From: an uncultured beta proteobacterium
GTDB lineage: Bacteria; Pseudomonadota; Gammaproteobacteria; Burkholderiales; Burkholderiaceae_C
Direction: 5' to 3'
Assembly: GCA_903822205.1 (NCBI GenBank)
Contig: CAIJOK010000055.1
Coordinates: 1 to 37,618 of the forward strand
DNA: 37,618 nt
The notes beneath the pieces were generated by a model that did not search any database, was not told where the DNA came from, and was given only the letters and a program-made list of their open reading frames with translations. Every line of letters starts with the position of its first letter. Position 1 is the stretch's first letter. Below are positions 8,400 to 17,817 of the stretch, piece by piece. Position numbers and translations under genes: made by a program.

Positions 8400-9686
8400 T
8401 CAACCTCCAGCCGTTTCGTTGCGGGGCTTTCCGTCAAAAAAATAGGTCACGCGTTTTCGTGGACAGAGGTAAGCGTGCACCGCCGGCTGCAAGGTGTCAT
8501 GGCGAATGGCTTGGCGTATGTGCAAGGTGGGTTCCATCTCCAGGTCCAGCATGATGGCTTCGTCTTTAGGGACACTGGAGTCATAGACCAGAACCCAGGG
8601 GCGCAGCGCTTTTTTGGGGTTGACCGACACCACCATCGCAATCGCCTCATTGGACAGCTTGACGATGGAGCCAGGTGGATAGACACCCAATGAATGCACC
8701 AGCATTTGAAGCATGTTGGGGTCAAACTTGCTGCGGCGCTGGGCATACATGAACGACAGTGCCTCGTGCGGGGTCATGGCGCTGGCGTAATCCAGGGGGT
8801 TGCACAGATTGTCGTAATAGTTGACCATCGAAACAATGCGTGCCAATGGCGTTATGTGTTCCAGTGAGGTGCCCACAGGGTAGCCGCTGCCATCGGCCAG
8901 TTCATGGTGCTGTGCAATGATGGTCAGAACCTCTTGGGGGAGTGCGAGTTTTGTGCCAAGATTAACCCCGTACTCCACATGAAGAGCTCTCAGTTCGCGT
9001 TCGGGCTTGGTGTATTGATCGGGATGCTTGCGCAGCACTTTGTCGGGTATTTCGGATAGCCCAATGTCATGCAGCAAGGCACCCGTGCCGAGCAGCCGTG
9101 CCTGCTCCGGGGAAAGCCCCAGCTCCTTGGCCAGCATCAGGCACAGAACGGACACATTGAGCCCGTGGTAATAAATGTCTTCTCCGCCAGCGTTCTCGCC
9201 CAGGACTTGAAGGGTCACCTCCGGGCGCTTTAGAAAAACGTCCACCATCTCATCGACCATGTGGTCCATTTCGGCCAGGAACTCTTGCGGGTGCAACAGC
9301 AGGTTTTTGTTGAGGTTGCGCATCACGCTGGAGGCTTTTGCAAAAGACTTTTCTATCTTGGCCAAATCCTTGCGCTGCTCGGTCAGGCGCTGAATGCGGG
9401 CTACCTTCTCAACCCTGGCCACATCGACTGGGGGTGATACCACGGCTACCACCTGTGGCGTGTCAACAGGGTCAGAGACGGGTGCTGTGCTTCTGTCAGG
9501 GTCAAAGCGAAAACGCGTTTTACCCAAAGCTTGTAACTCGCAAATTTGTTGAGCCGACGAAATTTTGAAGCTGTTGAGCGTGAACGAGTGCCGAAACCAG
9601 GGGATGTCCAGAAAGATGTACAGACCTACACGCAGCGCGTCAGATGCGACGAAGTTCAGTGGGGGGGCAGAGTCGTTTGATGTCAT
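8400..9686 (-). CDS. DUF3391 + HD-GYP c-di-GMP phosphodiesterase
   Basis: This 428-residue protein has an N-terminal DUF3391 domain (about 15-70, starting LRVGLYIFLDIPW). A linker and helix follow, then an HD-GYP domain (about 165-340) that hydrolyses c-di-GMP. The metal ligands appear present: H174 in the HGLNVSV segment, H206-D207 in LLHDIGL, H236, and HHELADGSGYP at 260-270. The usual lysine after HDIG is replaced by leucine. AAGGATCACC before the ATG at 9686 is a good ribosome binding site. It lies 25 bp after the upstream REC-HD-GYP gene and is probably cotranscribed with it. Of the three HD-GYP proteins in the cluster it has the most canonical GYP motif. Confidence 0.9.
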   Translation of the reverse strand: MTSNDSAPPLNFVASDALRVGLYIFLDIPWFRHSFTLNSFKISSAQQICELQALGKTRFRFDPDRSTAPVSDPVDTPQVVAVVSPPVDVARVEKVARIQRLTEQRKDLAKIEKSFAKASSVMRNLNKNLLLHPQEFLAEMDHMVDEMVDVFLKRPEVTLQVLGENAGGEDIYYHGLNVSVLCLMLAKELGLSPEQARLLGTGALLHDIGLSEIPDKVLRKHPDQYTKPERELRALHVEYGVNLGTKLALPQEVLTIIAQHHELADGSGYPVGTSLEHITPLARIVSMVNYYDNLCNPLDYASAMTPHEALSFMYAQRRSKFDPNMLQMLVHSLGVYPPGSIVKLSNEAIAMVVSVNPKKALRPWVLVYDSSVPKDEAIMLDLEMEPTLHIRQAIRHDTLQPAVHAYLCPRKRVTYFFDGKPRNETAGG

Positions 9687-9711
9687 GGTGATCCTTTCTT
9701 GCGCAGTGTGG

Positions 9712-11100
9712 TCACTTCATGGTGTTCGAGGTGCGCAATACGTGGGCACACAAAGTCAGTTCGGCAGACCTTTCAAAGTCGATGATTTTGTGAATCATTC
9801 TCGCGTCCAACACGTGTTGCGCGGACAGCATCAGCAAGCCACTGGGGGTCACCAGGTCGCGTGACAACACCATTCCGGCTTGCAGTTGACGGGCACTTAT
9901 GATTTGTTCTGCCACCGTATCTTGTTGTGATCGGTCTGCCGCTTGTGCATCCAGTACGGCCAGCAGTGCATCGAGTACCTTGGGGTCATAGCGCGTGGCA
10001 CGCCCCTTTTCGACCAGCGCCCGGGCTTCGTCCGTGCTGAGTTGGCGTTTGGCCAAGGTACCCGACTGCATGTTGTCGTAGTCGCTGGCGAGTACCAATA
10101 TTCGAGCACCTATGGGGATGGCATCCTGCGCCAGGTGTCTGGGGTGGCCGTTGCCATCAAATCGTTCGAGCTGGCAGGCAATCAGCTCGGCCGCACCTTT
10201 CAAGTCTGGCAGTGGCGTGAGCAACTGTTCTGCGCGGCCGGGGTGACGGCGATACAGGTCGAGTTGTTGCGGGGTAAGGTTGACAATGGCAGTGCCCAGC
10301 ATGTCATCACAAAACCCCACCTTGCCAATTTCATGCAACAGCCCTGCGATAAAGATGTCATGCGTGTGTCGGCTGTCCAGGTCAAGTTGGTTGGCTATTC
10401 GACGAGCAAGGTCGGCCACTCGCCGTGAATGACCCGCCAGGTTGCCACCCCGCAACTCAACCAGCGCACTGAAGACTTTGATGGAGGTCAAAAAATTGGT
10501 TTTAAGCTGATCGTTTGCGGTTTTTAACCAGCCATTGACAGCCATGAGTTCGGTAGAGCGCTGGGCCACCAGGGCCTCCAGGTGGGCGTGGGCAGCCTTC
10601 AGGTCGGCATTTTGGCGCAATGCGACGGCCTGTAGCCGCTTGTTCTCCTGCACCAGAGCCTGATGTGCCAGTGCATCTTGAACAATCACTACGATGTCGT
10701 GGTCATCCCAGGGTTTGGCGATGTAGCGATAAATTTCTCCCCGGTTGACCGCATCAATGGTTGAAGAAATATCTGCGTAGCCGGTCAACAACAGCCGCAC
10801 CGTATCGGGCCAGCGCTGACGCACTTGTTCGAGAAACTGCACACCATCCATTTCAGGCATGCGCATGTCTGAAATGACCAGGTCAACGGCGACTTGCTCC
10901 AAGATTGCGAGGGCGGCCTTGCCCCCCTCAGCCAAGTGAATTTGATAACCTTTGGGGCGAAACAGTCGCCGCAGAGACGACAGTATGCTGGGCTCGTCAT
11001 CAACAAACAGAATCGTCAACGCGTTGGCCATGGACGCGCCGCCTGGTGCGACATGCATGTCAGTAGCGAATGGGGCATCAGGGTTCACGTGATGCCTCAC
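9712..11100 (-). CDS. Response regulator with degenerate HD-GYP output
   Basis: A receiver domain (about 28-145, phosphoacceptor D78 in SDMRMP, KPW near 129-131) is followed by a coiled coil and an HD-GYP-type domain in 462 residues. Compared with its paralogue at 16450-17817, key metal ligands have changed: HD is HE at 256-257, the HH pair is Q310-L311 (CQLERFDGNGHP), and GYP is GHP. Known HD-GYP enzymes need these residues, so this copy is probably not a phosphodiesterase and may act as a binding or regulatory partner. The first start, GTG at 11100, overlaps the HDOD stop (GTGA). ATG at 11031 just before the receiver is also plausible. The fold is otherwise well kept. Confidence 0.88.
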   Translation of the reverse strand: MRHHVNPDAPFATDMHVAPGGASMANALTILFVDDEPSILSSLRRLFRPKGYQIHLAEGGKAALAILEQVAVDLVISDMRMPEMDGVQFLEQVRQRWPDTVRLLLTGYADISSTIDAVNRGEIYRYIAKPWDDHDIVVIVQDALAHQALVQENKRLQAVALRQNADLKAAHAHLEALVAQRSTELMAVNGWLKTANDQLKTNFLTSIKVFSALVELRGGNLAGHSRRVADLARRIANQLDLDSRHTHDIFIAGLLHEIGKVGFCDDMLGTAIVNLTPQQLDLYRRHPGRAEQLLTPLPDLKGAAELIACQLERFDGNGHPRHLAQDAIPIGARILVLASDYDNMQSGTLAKRQLSTDEARALVEKGRATRYDPKVLDALLAVLDAQAADRSQQDTVAEQIISARQLQAGMVLSRDLVTPSGLLMLSAQHVLDARMIHKIIDFERSAELTLCAHVLRTSNTMK

Positions 11101-11939
11101 AACATTGAAAAGAGTCTGGCTTCTTCAAGCATGGGTGTCAGGTCGCCCAGCGACTCTTGCAACTCCTCTTGGGTGCCATCCAGTCGGCGGCAAATTGCCT
11201 CCGGCAGTTCGTCCAGCGCGGGGCTACCGCCAAAATCACAGCGCAAGTGTTTGCAGATTTGATTGGCTGCAAAGACGCAGGCAATCATGTCGGTGTCTTT
11301 CAGATTTGACCCATGCAGGTGGCCAATGGTTTCGATCAACTGGGGTGCAAAGCGCCACCGTTCAACGAGCATCGCACCAATGGCAAAGTGGTCTATGCCA
11401 ACCACTTCACACAGCGCAGAGTGCAGTGAGGACTCTCTCCACAAGCTGATCTCAACGGCACGCTGGTATTGGGCTGGCATGCATTGGGCAACCACCACCT
11501 TGCCAAAGTCATGTAGCAGTCCTGCAATAAAGCAGTCATTGGGGTCGGTGTCATGCACGCGCTGCGCCAAACGTTTGGCAATGCCGGCCGTGACGAGCGA
11601 GTGCAGCAGGTACTGTTGTGCATCAAATCCGGTCAGGTGGTTGGATGGCAACATGCTGAGTGCCGCAACGCTCAGTGCCAGGTTCTTGATGGTGTTAAAG
11701 CCCAAAAAAACCACCGCATGGTCAACCGATGTGATCTGACTGGACAGGTTGTAATACGCCGAGTTGACCACCCGCAAAACCTTGACCGTGATGACTGGGT
11801 CTTTGCCGATGACCTGCACAAGGTCTTTGGGCGAGCAATCCACGTTGCGTGTCAAAGCCAAAATGCTCTGCACGCTTTTGGGGAAGGCGGGCATGTTTTC
11901 GACCGCTGCCGCCAGTCTCTGTGTCAACTCGGTGGTCAT
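11097..11939 (-). CDS. HDOD domain signalling protein
   Basis: This 280-residue single-domain HDOD protein carries typical segments: MPAFPKSVQSIL near the N-terminus, IGKDPVITVKVLRVVNSAYY (45-63), and LLHDFGKVVVAQ around 141-152. HDOD domains are non-enzymatic or poorly characterised relatives of HD phosphohydrolases and often sit in chemotaxis, c-di-GMP and twitching systems. Its ATG overlaps the upstream kinase stop as ATGA, and its TGA overlaps the downstream GTG, so the three genes form a tightly coupled kinase-HDOD-response regulator unit. This suggests that the HDOD protein works with the kinase and the degenerate HD-GYP regulator. Confidence 0.92.
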   Translation of the reverse strand: MTTELTQRLAAAVENMPAFPKSVQSILALTRNVDCSPKDLVQVIGKDPVITVKVLRVVNSAYYNLSSQITSVDHAVVFLGFNTIKNLALSVAALSMLPSNHLTGFDAQQYLLHSLVTAGIAKRLAQRVHDTDPNDCFIAGLLHDFGKVVVAQCMPAQYQRAVEISLWRESSLHSALCEVVGIDHFAIGAMLVERWRFAPQLIETIGHLHGSNLKDTDMIACVFAANQICKHLRCDFGGSPALDELPEAICRRLDGTQEELQESLGDLTPMLEEARLFSML

Positions 11940-14623
11940 GTCGTTTCAAGTCCTTGTTGTGCCTGGACTTCGGCAGGGCCTGCTATGGGCAGTCGGACTG
12001 TCATGCAGGTGCCCTTGCCGGGGGTGGACACTACGACAATCGTGCCCTGGTGGCGCTGCACAATGCCCCAGGCCAGCGTCAAGCCAAGCCCTGTGCCTAT
12101 GCCTACCGGTTTGCTGGTATAAAAGGGATCGAAAATGCGCGTGAGCTTGTCTGACTCAATGCCACAGCCATCGTCTTGAACGTCTATCCATGCAAACTCG
12201 CCGTCGATGCCAGAGCGCAGCGTGATCTCCCCCTGTTCTGCAATCGCCTGAGCTGCATTCACCAGCAGATTCATGAAGACCTGATTGATTTGTGCCAGGA
12301 TACAGCGTACAGGCGGCAGTGGGGTGAACAGCCGAACGATTTGCGCCTTGTTTTTAATTTCATTGCGAACAATGTTGAGTGTGCTCTCCAACCCCTTGTG
12401 CAAATCAGCCCACTCCCATCCGGTGTCTCCTGTGCGTGAAAAGTCCTTCAGGTCCTGAACAATGGTTTTGACCCGCTCCAGTCCTTCCCTGGATTCGCGC
12501 AGCAGTTGGCGCAGGTCGGTCACCACAAAGGGGTGATCACAGGCCAGTTTCAATGCACGCACACGCTCAACCAGTTTTGGCTCGACACTGTCAAGACGTA
12601 CTTCCATCTCGCTGTACGCCCTATCAATGGCCAGCAGGTCATCGACGTATCCAGACAAGGTGGCCAGATTGGAGTAAACAAAACCAACCGGGTTGTTGAT
12701 TTCATGCGCAACGCCTGCTGCCAGTTGCCCGATGGCTGCGAGCTTTTCCGATTGCATGAGTTGCACCTGCGTCTGGGCCAGTTTGGCATTGAGCGCAACC
12801 AACTCGGTGAGCCGTTGCTGCAATTGCTTTTCGGTGCGTTTGCGTTGGGTGATGCGCCACAGGTCGTTTCCAATCAGTTGAACGGCCTGTACATCCAGGT
12901 CTTCGTAATCCATCTGCTTGTTGCCCACGCCAATCATCATTCGCACCGCGCCTGCCTCGATCACCGGCACGGAAACCAGCCGATTCAGCGGTGCATGCCC
13001 CTGCGGCAGCCCCTGTTTGTGAGCGCAGGCCGCATAGTCGTTAAAGACAACCGTTTGGCCCTGCCTGAAACAGTCGGCCCAGATACCTGCTTGACTGATG
13101 GGGTAGTGGGCATCATAAACAGCGGTGCAGCCCTTCAAGGCGTTCGAAGTCCAGGTTACCAGTTCAAGCGTTTCCTGGTCAACGTTTACAAAATGCAAAA
13201 AACCAATGCGACTGTTGGTCAGTTGCTCGGCCAGTTCCAACCCTTTGGTGAGAAATTCATTTTCTGTCAGTTGGCTGCCCAACCCATTGATTTCCAACAA
13301 TGATTGTGTCAATCGGATACTCCGCTGGCGAGCTGTCACGTCCAGCGTGATGCCGCCTAGCAAACGCCGACCGCTCTCGTCATCGATCACAAATTTTGAT
13401 GTCTCAAAACTTCGCCCAGCCATTTCTTCCGAGATCAGAAAAACGGTGCCACCCGTCAAAACCCGTTGGTCATCCGCAGTGACTTTTGCACCCCAAGGCG
13501 CTGGCAGCAATTCGAGATTGTTCTTTCCAATCATCGACTGGGGGTCAAGCCCAATCAACTCAAACCCACGGTTGGCCATCAGGACGCGGCAGTCCTGGTC
13601 CTTGATGTAGGCCATGCCCGGCAAGTGATCGAGAAAATTCTGAATGAGCCGTGATGCAGATTGCATTTTCTGTTCGTAGCGGCGAAGACTCAGGGCACTC
13701 AGCAGCGTGATGCCCAAAAACAGACCCGCTAGCAAAAGGGATTGATTGCGCCACTGGATAAATATCTGTCGCACGTCGCGGCTGACTAAAACGGTCAGGT
13801 CGTTGTCCATCGCCAGAGCTTTTGGATGCACCGTGGTCATGGCGACCATACGAACGTTTTGCATGCGGGGGCTAAATCCCGTTGTCACACTCGATAGCAG
13901 CCCGCTGATGCGGTGATCTGCATATAACGTTCCCATCAGGGCAATGTTGCTGGTAGGCGGCGCAATGCTTGTGGGTGCGAATAAAAACACCTGCCCGTTG
14001 CCATGCACAATGCCGGCAATCGCGTCTGGTGTCTCGCGTACGCCTTCGAGGATGCGCGTGAAATTTGCCGGCTCAAGCACGGCGGTCACGATGCCGGCAA
14101 ATTCCCCATCGGCCCGGACAATGCTCTTGGCCAATAGGACCGAATAGACCCCCGTGATCGTTTTGAATGGGGCGTTGACGTAGAGCCTGGAGGGTGTTTT
14201 TTCTTTGCGTGCCAATTGAAAATGGGCGCGGTCCGCAATGTTTTGGTTCACGATGTCTGGGCGGTTCGAGGCGATGATCGTTCCGCCTGCATCACACAGC
14301 GCAAACGCACGCACACCTTCGAGTGATTCGCTGAGGGCTTTCATTTGCCTGTTTGCAATTTCCAGCCCGTTCTTGCCGGTAGCAAAAAATGAAGCGCTTT
14401 CACGCAGGTTGTTGAGTGCGGTGTTGATGGATCCGAGGTTGCGCTCCAAGTCGGAGGCGGCAGTCATGGACCGAAACTTCAGCGACGCGGCCGCATCGTG
14501 CCCGATGCGCTGGTAGTCACGATAAACCCAGGCACCCATTGTTGCGCCCAATACCAGCACGGCACCGCACAGCAGTGCCCAGGTGGCCCGGCTTTTATGC
14601 CCAGAAATGTCAGACGGGTTCAT
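11936..14623 (-). CDS. Cache-PAS-GAF membrane sensor histidine kinase
   Basis: This 895-residue kinase has a transmembrane helix at about 13-34, a periplasmic dCache-like sensor (about 45-285), and a second helix near 296-313. A PAS domain (about 325-432), a GAF domain (about 450-590) and a HisKA follow, with H640 in GVAHEINNPVGF, then an HATPase with NQVFMNLLVNAAQA and GIGTGLGLTLAWG. It presumably senses an external small molecule plus internal cues and lacks its own receiver. The catalytic half is paralogous to the PAS-PAS kinase at 6510-8174. The downstream HDOD gene overlaps by four bases and the REC-HD-GYP follows, making the receiver there the natural phosphotransfer partner. Confidence 0.92.
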   Translation of the reverse strand: MNPSDISGHKSRATWALLCGAVLVLGATMGAWVYRDYQRIGHDAAASLKFRSMTAASDLERNLGSINTALNNLRESASFFATGKNGLEIANRQMKALSESLEGVRAFALCDAGGTIIASNRPDIVNQNIADRAHFQLARKEKTPSRLYVNAPFKTITGVYSVLLAKSIVRADGEFAGIVTAVLEPANFTRILEGVRETPDAIAGIVHGNGQVFLFAPTSIAPPTSNIALMGTLYADHRISGLLSSVTTGFSPRMQNVRMVAMTTVHPKALAMDNDLTVLVSRDVRQIFIQWRNQSLLLAGLFLGITLLSALSLRRYEQKMQSASRLIQNFLDHLPGMAYIKDQDCRVLMANRGFELIGLDPQSMIGKNNLELLPAPWGAKVTADDQRVLTGGTVFLISEEMAGRSFETSKFVIDDESGRRLLGGITLDVTARQRSIRLTQSLLEINGLGSQLTENEFLTKGLELAEQLTNSRIGFLHFVNVDQETLELVTWTSNALKGCTAVYDAHYPISQAGIWADCFRQGQTVVFNDYAACAHKQGLPQGHAPLNRLVSVPVIEAGAVRMMIGVGNKQMDYEDLDVQAVQLIGNDLWRITQRKRTEKQLQQRLTELVALNAKLAQTQVQLMQSEKLAAIGQLAAGVAHEINNPVGFVYSNLATLSGYVDDLLAIDRAYSEMEVRLDSVEPKLVERVRALKLACDHPFVVTDLRQLLRESREGLERVKTIVQDLKDFSRTGDTGWEWADLHKGLESTLNIVRNEIKNKAQIVRLFTPLPPVRCILAQINQVFMNLLVNAAQAIAEQGEITLRSGIDGEFAWIDVQDDGCGIESDKLTRIFDPFYTSKPVGIGTGLGLTLAWGIVQRHQGTIVVVSTPGKGTCMTVRLPIAGPAEVQAQQGLETT

Positions 14624-14639
14624 GTTTGGGTGCGATTCA

Positions 14640-14752
14640 CAAAGGGGGGAAATAAATCACGCTGATGCACGGTCTTCTTTCCCCCCTTTGAAAAAGGGGG
14701 GTTAGGGGGGATTTGAAGTTCTGGAAGGCCATGCCGAAAACACATCACTTTG
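14640..14752. repeat. MITE-like element, copy B (left arm truncated)
   Basis: The sequence from CAAAGGGGGG at 14640 through the loop, the 35-bp right arm (ending ATTTG at 14715) and the trailing ATCACTTTGAAAC (14740-14752) repeats copy A at 8276-8391 with few changes. The outer left arm is absent. The right terminus runs into the 3' end of the EAL-REC gene and supplies its stop codon and last few codons. Shared loop sequence (CTGATGCA) confirms that it is the same element rather than chance GC runs. Confidence 0.8.
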
Positions 14753-16433
14753 AAACGCTCCCTTCATGTCCATTGCCATTGGGGTGGAGGGTCGTGTTGC
14801 GCTCGCGGTAGTAGCGAAACGCCTGCGTGACCTCGTGCTTTAACTTTTCGTCATCCCATGGTTTGGAGAGGTAGCGATAGACGGCCCCTTTATTGATGGC
14901 ATCAGTGAGGGACTCTGGTTCGCAATAGCCGGACAGAATGAGCCGAACCGTGTCGGGGTAGAGGTCTTTGACACGGCTCAAAAACTCGGTTCCGGTCATG
15001 ACCGGCATGCGCTGGTCAGAAATAACCACGTGAACACGGTGCGTCGCCAGTAAATCCAGTCCCTGCGCAGCGCTCTCAGCGCACAGGATGCGGTAGCCCT
15101 CACGGCGCATGAGCCGCTTGATGGCGCTGAGAATATTGGGTTCGTCATCCACCAGCAGCAGCGTCATTGGTGTCCCGCCCGGATCCAGACCCAAGCTGAT
15201 TCCTGCACCACTGCGCAGCATCTCACAGATGGCTTGCGGGCCGACCGGGCGCGAGAACAAGTAGCCCTGCATTTCATCGCACTCATGGCGACGCAGGTAG
15301 AGCATTTGTCCCTCGGTCTCCACACCTTCTGCGATAACTGTTTTTCCAAATTTGTGGGCCATGACGATGGTTGCCGTCGCGATGGATGCATTGACCGGAT
15401 TGGTCGTAATGTCCGCCACAAACGACTGGTCAATTTTGATCACGTCAACTGCAAAACGCGACAAGTAGGCCAGCGATGAATAGCCGGTGCCAAAGTCATC
15501 CACTGAAACACGGATGCCAAGCGCTTTCAGATGGTCAACGATGTGGATAGCGGCATCGGCATCGTGCATCATGACGCTTTCGGTCAGCTCCACTTCCAAT
15601 AATTGCGCAGGCACCGCATGCTTTTGCAGCAACGATTCAATCGTTTCGGGCAGATGCTTTTGCCTGAAGTGTTGCGCCGACAAGTTGACAGCAACCCGCA
15701 CCGGAGTCAGTCCCTCGCCCCGCCACTGGCTGATCTGTAGAACGGCTGTTCGCATGACCCATTCACCCAGTGCGATGTCCAACCCGCATTCTTCAGCCAG
15801 TGCAATGAAGTGACAGGGTGTGAGCAATCCGCGGGTGGGATGATCCCAACGCACAAGGGCTTCAAGGCCGATGATTTTGCCGGAGTGCAGGCTAAGCTGT
15901 GGCTGGTAGGTCAGTCGCAACTCGCCATTGAAAATGGCGTTGCGCAACTCGGCTTGCAGGGTAGTTTGCTCGGAACTGTTGGGGCGGTGAAAGTTTTCTG
16001 CACTGTGCCTGATGTGGTTGATATGGCTGATATCGTGCAAGAACACACACCAGCGGGTGCTGCCCTGCACCGCTGCGTGGATCGGAACGAGTTGGAAATC
16101 GCCCCAAAACTGAGTGCCATCCATGCGTTGAATGAAGGTCTGCACTGTCCAGACCTGTTCATTGGCCAGGCTGTTGCCCATGTCGCTGGCTTGTGCCTGC
16201 GTCATATCCTGGGCAAATAGATCAACGAAATTCTTGCCAACCAGTTGGGTCGGCGTACTGGCGCAAAGCGTTTGGGCCATCACATTGGCGAACGCGATCA
16301 CACCCTGTCCATCGACCACAAAGACCCCGATGGCAAACTGCTGAATCAACGCTTGGAATACGTGCAGTTCATCAACAAACTGCCCCAGCCCGGGTTCGGC
16401 GGGGGTCTGATGGGTAGGTGCTTCAATGTGCAT
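14745..16433 (-). CDS. PAS-EAL-REC c-di-GMP phosphodiesterase
   Basis: The 562 residues run PAS (about 22-140), EAL (about 158-408), then a C-terminal receiver (424-545). The EAL domain keeps its catalytic set: E191 in EALVRW, N250 in VNLSAQHF, D312-D313 in DDFGTGYSSL, K333 and E369 in AEGVET, so it should hydrolyse c-di-GMP to pGpG. The receiver has D473 in SDQRMP and KPW near the end. A receiver placed after the EAL domain is the reverse of the usual order. There is no GGDEF domain. AGGAGG six bases before the ATG is an excellent ribosome binding site. It lies 16 bp after the REC-HD-GYP gene, so two c-di-GMP hydrolases of different folds are co-expressed. The last codons overlap repeat copy B. 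Confidence 0.93.
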   Translation of the reverse strand: MHIEAPTHQTPAEPGLGQFVDELHVFQALIQQFAIGVFVVDGQGVIAFANVMAQTLCASTPTQLVGKNFVDLFAQDMTQAQASDMGNSLANEQVWTVQTFIQRMDGTQFWGDFQLVPIHAAVQGSTRWCVFLHDISHINHIRHSAENFHRPNSSEQTTLQAELRNAIFNGELRLTYQPQLSLHSGKIIGLEALVRWDHPTRGLLTPCHFIALAEECGLDIALGEWVMRTAVLQISQWRGEGLTPVRVAVNLSAQHFRQKHLPETIESLLQKHAVPAQLLEVELTESVMMHDADAAIHIVDHLKALGIRVSVDDFGTGYSSLAYLSRFAVDVIKIDQSFVADITTNPVNASIATATIVMAHKFGKTVIAEGVETEGQMLYLRRHECDEMQGYLFSRPVGPQAICEMLRSGAGISLGLDPGGTPMTLLLVDDEPNILSAIKRLMRREGYRILCAESAAQGLDLLATHRVHVVISDQRMPVMTGTEFLSRVKDLYPDTVRLILSGYCEPESLTDAINKGAVYRYLSKPWDDEKLKHEVTQAFRYYRERNTTLHPNGNGHEGSVSK

Positions 16434-16449
16434 GGTCGCCTCCTGAGGG

Positions 16450-17817
16450 TCAGGAATGAAACATTTTGTCGTTGCGAATGCTCACCATGAGCTGAATGCC
16501 TTCGCGGTCTGCGTAACTCTGAATCTGGCGCATGATGGCCGCATCGAGCACGTAATCGGCAGCCAGCAACAGGGTTCCGTCGCGGCTCAAAATATCTTTG
16601 CCCGACACCATACCGGGCACCAACTCTGCCGCTGGGAGTTCACGAAAACGCGTCGGATCTTCTTTGGGTCTGCCAATGACATTCAGAAAGGCATCCACCA
16701 CCTTGGGGTCATAGCGTTTGCCACAGCCCTGCATGATGCGTGTTTTGGTTTCTTCGGGATTAAAGCGCCGATCTGACAAGATACCCATCTGATACCCGTC
16801 GTAGTCATTGGCCACTGCCAAAATGCGTGCACCCAAGGGTATGGCACCTTCCGGCAGACCATCTGGAAAGCCCTGGCCATCGAATCGTTCATGGTGTGAG
16901 CGAACAATTTTTGCAACCCCCTGCAATTCAACGAGTGGCATGAGAGCCGCTTCGCTTGAGAGGGCATGCTTGCGGTAGCGTACAAGGTCCTCACCCACCA
17001 ATCTGCACACTGGTTTGGCCAGCAATTCGTCAGAAAACCCGATCTTGCCGATGTCGTGCAAAAGGGATGCGACAAACACATCTTGCTGAGCCTTTGCAGG
17101 CAGTTCCATGCGCTTGGCGATTTTGCGCGCTAGTTCTGCCACACGGCGGGAGTGGCCTGCCATCGCACCTTCGCGAAGTTCGATCAGCCCAGAAAAAACC
17201 TTGATGGAGATCAGAAAATTGTGCTTCAACTTGTCGTTGGCTAAGCTAAGAAAGCTGTTGACCTGTGCGATCTCGGACGTGCGCTCTTGCACACGCTGCT
17301 CCAGACCCGCGTTGAGCGCCTTAAGCTCGTCATTTTGACCTTGGGTCAGGGCCAGCAGACGCTGGTTTTCGCGCTGCAGCGCAAGATGTTCCAGTGCCTT
17401 CTTCACGATCAGGACAATGTCGTTGTCATCCCAGGGCTTGGAAATGTGGCGGTAAATTTCTCCCTGATTGATGGCGTTGATGGTGGACGTGATGTCGGCG
17501 TAGCCTGTTAACAGCAATCGCATGATGTCGGGCTTTTTAGCCCGCACACGTTCAAGAAACTGTGCGCCATCCATCTTGGGCATGCGCATGTCCGAAATCA
17601 CCAGATCGACCTTCTCGCAATCCAGGATCGCCAGACCCGCATCGCCGCTTTGGGCTGTCAGTATTTTGAACCCCTTGGGGCGAAAAAGCCTTTGGAGCGA
17701 ACTGAGAATGGAGGGATCGTCGTCAACAAACAGGAGTGTGGGCGGACCGTCCATTGGAACAATCGATGCTGCACGGGAGGACTCGTCAGTTGGCATGTCG
17801 ATGTTTTCGGTTTGCAT
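16450..17817 (-). CDS. Response regulator with HD-GYP phosphodiesterase output
   Basis: A receiver domain (about 27-142; D76 in SDMRMP, KPW at 127-129), a coiled-coil linker (145-195) and an HD-GYP domain (about 200-370) make up 455 residues, in the RpfG-like arrangement. Metal ligands are intact: H222, H254-D255 in LLHDIGKIGF, H308-H309 in HHERFDGQGFP. The GYP signature reads GFP, a tolerated variation. It is a paralogue of the 9712-11100 protein, which has lost these residues. Its phosphorylation probably comes from one of the local kinases. The gene is separated from the EAL-REC gene by only 16 bp. The ATG at 17817 was taken as start; ATG at 17796 is also possible. Confidence 0.92.
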   Translation of the reverse strand: MQTENIDMPTDESSRAASIVPMDGPPTLLFVDDDPSILSSLQRLFRPKGFKILTAQSGDAGLAILDCEKVDLVISDMRMPKMDGAQFLERVRAKKPDIMRLLLTGYADITSTINAINQGEIYRHISKPWDDNDIVLIVKKALEHLALQRENQRLLALTQGQNDELKALNAGLEQRVQERTSEIAQVNSFLSLANDKLKHNFLISIKVFSGLIELREGAMAGHSRRVAELARKIAKRMELPAKAQQDVFVASLLHDIGKIGFSDELLAKPVCRLVGEDLVRYRKHALSSEAALMPLVELQGVAKIVRSHHERFDGQGFPDGLPEGAIPLGARILAVANDYDGYQMGILSDRRFNPEETKTRIMQGCGKRYDPKVVDAFLNVIGRPKEDPTRFRELPAAELVPGMVSGKDILSRDGTLLLAADYVLDAAIMRQIQSYADREGIQLMVSIRNDKMFHS

